From positions 5,151,001 to 5,215,000 of the forward strand of contig CM034126.1 of assembly GCA_019914995.1 (NCBI GenBank): a stretch of DNA of 64,000 nt. Reading direction: 5' to 3'. The notes under the pieces are model-generated. The model worked only from the letters and a program-made list of their open reading frames with translations, made no database searches and was not told the origin of the DNA. The stretch is from Acanthochlamys bracteata (taxonomy: Eukaryota; Streptophyta; Magnoliopsida; Pandanales; Velloziaceae). Every line of letters begins with the position of its first letter. Positions within the stretch are counted from its first letter, which is position 1. Of this stretch, positions 59,100 to 64,000 are shown piece after piece. Position numbers and translations under genes: made by a program.

Positions 59100-60180
59100 T
59101 CTTGTAAGATGAACATAAGAAGGGAAGTGTGAATTAAATTGATAAATAAAAATTTTTCCGTAATGATGTTGATCTTACACACAGAATTTATCAGAGTAGA
59201 CTTATATCCTGAAGACAATGAGCATTACTAATAAGTTATTATGGCTATCTATATTAAAACAAATATGCAAGTAGATTTTATGTGGTTCGGTAACTCCTTT
59301 GCATACATTTACAGTTGCTATATCACAAAAGTCAAAACTTTATTAGTCTTTTAACAAACTATACAAATTAAGAGCAAAGTGTTTCACTAACCATACTTAC
59401 TCTCAAGGATTTCTTCGCCAAGATAACATTCCTAAGCCTACTGGACAACCTAGTCTCCCTGGCTGACAATCTAGACTTGTTACAAAGTCTAAAAGCTATA
59501 TCCAAACTCCCAACCGAGCTCTTTTACTAAGTGCACCTCGCACTCTATCATACAGTTACAAGTAAGTTTGGAAATACAAATTTTAGTACAGGATCAATCT
59601 CAAAATAAATAAGTAATCATAAAGTTTTCAGTTGAGAAATCAAACTGTTGTTGAGAATGATGCTCAGTAAGCGATCGGCAACAATATAAATTTTTTCCAC
59701 TTTAGAGGTTTGGCCAATATAGTGCAGATTTGAATTTGAAGTTTCTGCTCGATTTCTTGTTCTCTATTCTGAAACCTCTCTGCTTCTTATAGTGCTTTCT
59801 TCCTTACAAGTAGCTGGTTCTTTCCATTGAAAGATTAATGGGTTTGGTGCCTTTCTTTTCTTCTTGAAAATTGAACTTGACTCTTCTTGTGAATGAGAGT
59901 GATACTTGGCTCTATGTAGATCTTAAATAGTGTGATTTGTTTCAGTGGTGTATATAACGTTAGTATTTTGAAATGAAAGCTTAAGTAGCAACGTTATCGA
60001 GCAGAACTCGATCCTCTAATTTATCTAATATAAGATCTCATATATTTAGTAGTTGAGCAGCTTATTATTTGGTAACTGTGTCAATTTTGTTTTGACCCAG
60101 CTTGGTTATTCTTTGCTTAATATAGGATAGATCTGTTTCTGCATAACTTGGTTTCAACTTGTTAGTCAATTCTAAATCAT
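59100..60180. repeat. LTR-like noncoding repeat
   Basis: ATGTGGTTCGGTAACTCC with CATACATTTACAG and GGCTGACAATCTAGACTTGT resemble recurring LTR-region words of plant retrotransposons as I recall them. Ends, primer site and duplications could not be defined. Confidence 0.3.
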
Positions 60181-60320
60181 AAATCATAATTTTTAATATG
60201 TTGTTATCATCAAAATCAATTTCTGAAAGTTCCAACAAAGGTGAACGTTGGCACCTGTATAGTATCCATCTCTTGCAGGAATACCATACAGTTCTCGTTG
60301 CTGCTGTTCATTATCGCTAT

Positions 60321-60581
60321 GGGCTTATTTTAATTATACCGAATTTTATTTTTCTCCTTTCAGATTTTGAATTTGGCTATTTCATATATTTAAACTGTCA
60401 CTCTGAAATTTACTTTCACTTTCACATCAAACTCCACTTTTTAAAATTAAATTTCAAACTTTATTTTATTTATTTTAAATATCACTCTGAATTTCAGTTC
60501 TATCAATTTTCTTTTTATCAAATTTTACTTTTACGAAATTTAATTTCATGAAACTCGGTTATCTATAATTGAAACACCTCC
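60321..60581. mobile_element. Family A MITE
   Basis: Left end GGGCTTATTTTAATTATACC resembles the 39799 copy. Right end ATAATTGAAACACCTCC. Flanks TAT and TTA do not match exactly. Internal words TTCACTTTCACATCAAACTCC match the family. Confidence 0.5.
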
Positions 60582-61286
60582 TTAGAATCACCGCGTCCTG
60601 CGTCAATCTTTCCAGCTGTTTGTAACATTAGAAAGAAATCTCTTTTTTCTATGTTAAACTTTTGGACCAAATAGTTTTTAATGCCAACTTAGCAACTGTA
60701 GGTAAACCCTGCAGGCTTTCCATCTCCAGCGTGTTTGTTAATAAGGGCCAGAACATCTGTCCTTGTTTCATTGATAACTTTTGGGTAAAAACTAAAAAGG
60801 CAAACATGAAACATCTCGGTTTAAGAAATGTCCATCCAACATCTACCAGTACATAACTAAATACGCAATAACGAATGTGTTGTTCTATATATGTTATTCA
60901 AGCTAGCACAACTAAGAAAACACAATGTCATTGCCTTTTCAAAAAATTGGAATATTTTAGAATGCTTGCGACTATCTAATGTGGACCATGATTCATAATT
61001 TTTTTACTATAAAATCATTTCTTAATAAAAAAATTACTTGCTAATAACTTTCTGTATTCTTATAATAACTTATTTTCTATTATTTATGTTTAAAACCTTA
61101 CTTCATTAAAAGTCATTTTTTACTTCCTATATAAAAAAAACACACCTTTCATATATTTGGCACTCGTTGGTTTTGCTTTACAATGAACCCCTTAATTCAT
61201 TTCGGATTCAATAGAATTAAATAAAAACGAAAACAAAAAAAGATTTGCATTACACTCAATTTACATATAAGCAAACAAGCTAGTTA

Positions 61287-61459
61287 GGGTGTATTCTTTT
61301 TTACACATAAAAGTGATTTCTTCTTTACTAAAAAATCAATTGTAACTCATTTTTTATTACAAAAAAAATAAAAAAAATTATTTTTAATTTATTTTTCAAT
61401 AAAAAAATATCACTTTCAATAATATTATTTCTAATAATTTATTTTTTAAGAACACACCC
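61287..61459. mobile_element. 173-bp MITE with near-perfect ends
   Basis: GGGTGTATTCTT on the left and, read inward, GGGTGTGTTCTT on the right. Adding the flanking TTA/TAA makes 15-base arms with one mismatch. The interior is A/T-only with a mirror-like arrangement. It could form a long hairpin. Confidence 0.6.
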
Positions 61460-62543
61460 TAATGTGTAAACCACAAACTATCTTCTAAAGGAAAGAACAT
61501 AAAATTGAAAGAACAAGAAAAGGAATATTAACTTATTAAGTAGTGCCCTTTTTCTCTTTCACAGAATTAACAAGGCACTGAAAGAGTCACTCCGCAGTAC
61601 AGCGATCCATCGCCATCTCTAAATCCAGCAACGCTACATCCAGAATCAGAAATAACATTCCATTATCTTCAATATTAAATTAATTATTATACGTACAATT
61701 ATTAATTTGGAGGTCTACGATGTAAATATGTATCACTGACATTGACACTATAAAGGCCGGCGTTTCAATTATATAAAAAGAAATTTACAAATTTAAATTT
61801 GTAAAATTAAAATTCGGCAAAAACTATAATTTATAAAAATATAGTTCGAAATAATAACTAAAATAGATAAAATAAAATTTAAATAAAATTTTTATAAAAA
61901 TAGAGTTCAATATAAAAATGAAGGTAAATTTTTGAATGGTAATTAAAATGAATTAATGAAATAAAAATCTGAAAAAAAAAAAAATTTGGTACAATTAAAA
62001 TATATAATAGTAGAAACAGTCTCTCTCTAAGTAACGGTAAACCTTCAAAGGTGTGTTGATAGTTTTTTTAAAAATAATTGTTTAAAAAGAAAGTCTTTTA
62101 AAATAATTATTATAAGAATAATAAAATAACTTTTTAATTAAAAATAATGAACAAGAACAATCAATACCGACACTACTGTTTACAATTCCTCAATGAAACA
62201 AATGTTTTCCTTTGTCCTCACCCCAACTGCATATCAGTTTATAACTGTCAAACCTCTCTTATTCTTACCTAGGTCTCATTTGTCGATGGTTATTATTATT
62301 TTATTATTTTATTATTTATATATTTTTATAAGATTTTAAAATTTTAAAACTTTTAAAACTTTTTATTTATGAAGTACTCTCAAAGCGTGCTCTCTTGTAG
62401 TGGGCAGATGTGTTTTTCTTTGCTAGACTATCATTAGCTGCCTCTTCGATATTCTCTTCCTTTTATTACTAAGGATCTCTAGCTAGTTATACACCAAGCT
62501 AGTGTACTTCTCAAGGAGAATTGATAGAGATCAAACAGAGAAG

Positions 62544-64000
62544 ATGAAGGAGATCGTTGAGCTGTGGCACCTTTTGGTAACAGTGTTTCTCTTCAACTTC
62601 TCTGCTTACATGGGGATTCCGGCGATGACTGATGTTTTCATGGCTGCACTTTGCCCTGGAAGGGACGAATGCTCGCTTGCCATTTTCCTCACCGGCTTCA
62701 ATCAAGTGGTATTCCTTCCATAAAGCATGTAACTATACACACTAGGATTCTTCCTATATATTATATATCACTTCATAACTAGTTCAGTCATTCAAACGTT
62801 GCTCGAGTTGCAGCATCACCTTCTTTCACCTAAAAATTCATTAAGTTCTTTCTTTACTGCTGTTGTTATCTCATTTCATTATATCTGAAGCACATCTGTT
62901 CTAGCTCATGTAGTGTTAAGTCACTACACAGTGCTTGAACAGCTCAAAGAAAAAAAATTGTTTGTGGAATCACTACAACCAAATTCACAACTATAACAAG
63001 CATTAGGATTTCATAATACTACTCAACACTTTAACTTATTCTCGCCTCTTCCTGAACAAATATGAACTAGGTTCACAATTAGTAACACTACTTTTACCAA
63101 ACTAAATCTTTAGAAACACAAATTTCTTATATATGTATATAATGGTATATACATAAGTAAAGCATTTTTCTGTGGCTGAAGTGCAGGTAACATGATTAGG
63201 AACTGTGTTGGTAACTCCTATGGTTGGAAACCTTTCAGACAAATATGGGCGTAAGGCACTGCTTACTCTTCCCATGGCCATTGGTATCATTCCCATTGGT
63301 ATGTTCTCAAATTGCTAAATTTTTATTCTGTTCTTCATCTTTTTCTTTTTATTTTCTCCACATCTTTATTAATGCGGAATACTTAATAAGTCATGCTCGA
63401 TGAGATTTCAAATTATAATGTAATCAAACTTGTTAGATTTCCATTGCTTTAATAGAAAAAAAGTGGTAAGAGAATATATAAAAGTTTGATTATCAAATCA
63501 AAGAAAGTGGAAATGTTTCTCAAAGTTGAGCTTGCTTACAGATAATCTTTCTCAAATTAACGGTAGATCATTTCTTTCCGATATTCTTGCTTTACAAAAA
63601 TAGCTCCATTTCTTCTTCTTTTACTATTCTTAGAGTTCCGGGCGGCCAATCCTTTCAAACACAAATGTGATGGAATGTTTTCTCTTGATCTTTTGAAAGT
63701 TTTTGTCAAAGAAAGTTTGAGAAATGTGATGGAATTGAGCTTTCTTAAATTAGTTGTTCTGTACTAAAGGCAACCCAACAACATCTGTGGCAAACAGAGT
63801 CCTGACAAAGAGCATGATTTTTGGTAAAAATCCATTGATAGCCATAAAACTAGTAAGCAAAATACCCTATATTCCTGATAGCCTCTAAAACACTATATTA
63901 TTCTTTTGTGATGTTAAATTGATTAATCTGAAAATTCTGCATGCAGCTATATTGGCATTAAATCGATCAAGGCCTTTTTTTATGGCTTACTATGCGATCA
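62544..64000 (+). pseudogene. MFS transporter (At2g16970/HIAT1-like), 5' part, with in-frame stop
   Basis: Exon 1 62544-62708 (55 codons from ATG) reads LWHLLVTVFLFNFSAYMGIP and DECSLAIFLTGFNQV: the first membrane helix and loop of the plant family annotated as hippocampus abundant transcript-like or TetA-like MFS proteins. Exon 2 63187-63298 gives VT, then a TGA at 63193-63195, then LGTVLVTPMVGNLSDKYGRK (the MFS loop 2-3 signature) and ALLTLPMAIGIIPI. Exon 3 starts at 63947 (AILALNRSRPFFMAYYAI) and runs off the edge. Splice sites and phases fit. The TGA stands where relatives have Gly (one-base change from GGA), and no alternative donor/acceptor pair that I can find avoids it in frame. So this is a recent pseudogene, a polymorphic null, or a sequencing error. 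Confidence 0.7.

Larger units (their letters stand above)
58054..62543. other. Intergenic tract with transposon debris
   Basis: An inverted family C-like block at about 58080-58390 is followed by AT-rich stretches with family B-like words (TACGGCATATTTACGAATTC near 58683). 59100-60180 looks like LTR-derived noncoding repeat (ATGTGGTTCGGTAACTCC near 59280). Then come a family A copy (60321-60581) and a MITE (61287-61459). 61460-62400 is AT-rich; the promoter of the MFS gene is probably within 62400-62540. No intact gene. Confidence 0.4.

Noticed and set aside
59098..60185. Solo LTR with ATAAA duplications
   Set aside because: ATAAA occurs at both sides, but the inferred right end does not finish in CA, and ATAAA is common in AT-rich DNA; kept only as LTR-like debris.
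1..64000. CRISPR arrays, operons, bacterial or viral insertions
   Set aside because: No regular spacer array, no bacterial-type gene strings and no viral replication or capsid genes were seen; the only reverse transcriptase belongs to the copia element.

Overview
This window is nuclear DNA of a flowering plant, most likely a dicot. Supporting signs are spliced plant gene families with GT-AG introns, very AT-rich intergenic DNA, a nuclear tRNA gene, a Ty1/copia retrotransposon and many short inverted-repeat transposons. I recognise no synteny that fixes the species.

Layout. 1-904: first exon (minus strand) of a CPP1-type plastid J-like protein that runs off the left edge. 905-15598: three intronless RING-H2 (ATL-type) E3 ligase genes in the same orientation (5806-6261, 11157-11600, 15191-15598), separated by AT-rich MITE-filled DNA. 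15600-19439: noncoding, with a LINE tail and tandem repeats. 19440-23289: a four-exon DNAJC17-type gene (J domain plus RRM). 23890-27998: an old, gag-deleted copia element with a second element nested in its RNase H region. 28998-30640: a three-exon plant-specific protein of unknown function. 31233-33001: a decayed DYW-class PPR pseudogene split by a MITE. 33853-34239: At4g08330-like protein. 36218-36556: a two-exon LYR-motif mitochondrial protein. 37690-39168: an intact E-class PPR gene. 40642-41064: a small plant protein of unknown function. 47737-48852: intronless sterol C-24 methyltransferase 2. 48853-62543: a gene-poor tract with nested transposons and a tRNA-Val(UAC) gene at 57981-58053. 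62544-64000: start of an MFS transporter gene (At2g16970 type) with an in-frame stop in exon 2, running off the right edge.

The genes are a mixed set of housekeeping, organellar and signalling functions with no operon-like logic; only the ATL trio forms a real cluster. Much of the intergenic space resolves into four recurring element families defined here by eye. A: ends GGGCGTGTTTCAA, 3-bp duplications. B: ends GGGTGTGTTTAC. C: about 220-260 bp, extremely AT-rich, ends GCGTTTGG. D: ends TAGRGATGACAATAT, 8-bp duplications (hAT-like). The most unusual object is a 1.9-kb family A element (55606-57492) that carries a gene-like, higher-GC segment and sits inside a family B element. I see no undescribed enzymatic or defence system; the novelty is in transposon structure, gene decay and three genes whose reading frames are missed by simple ORF calling.
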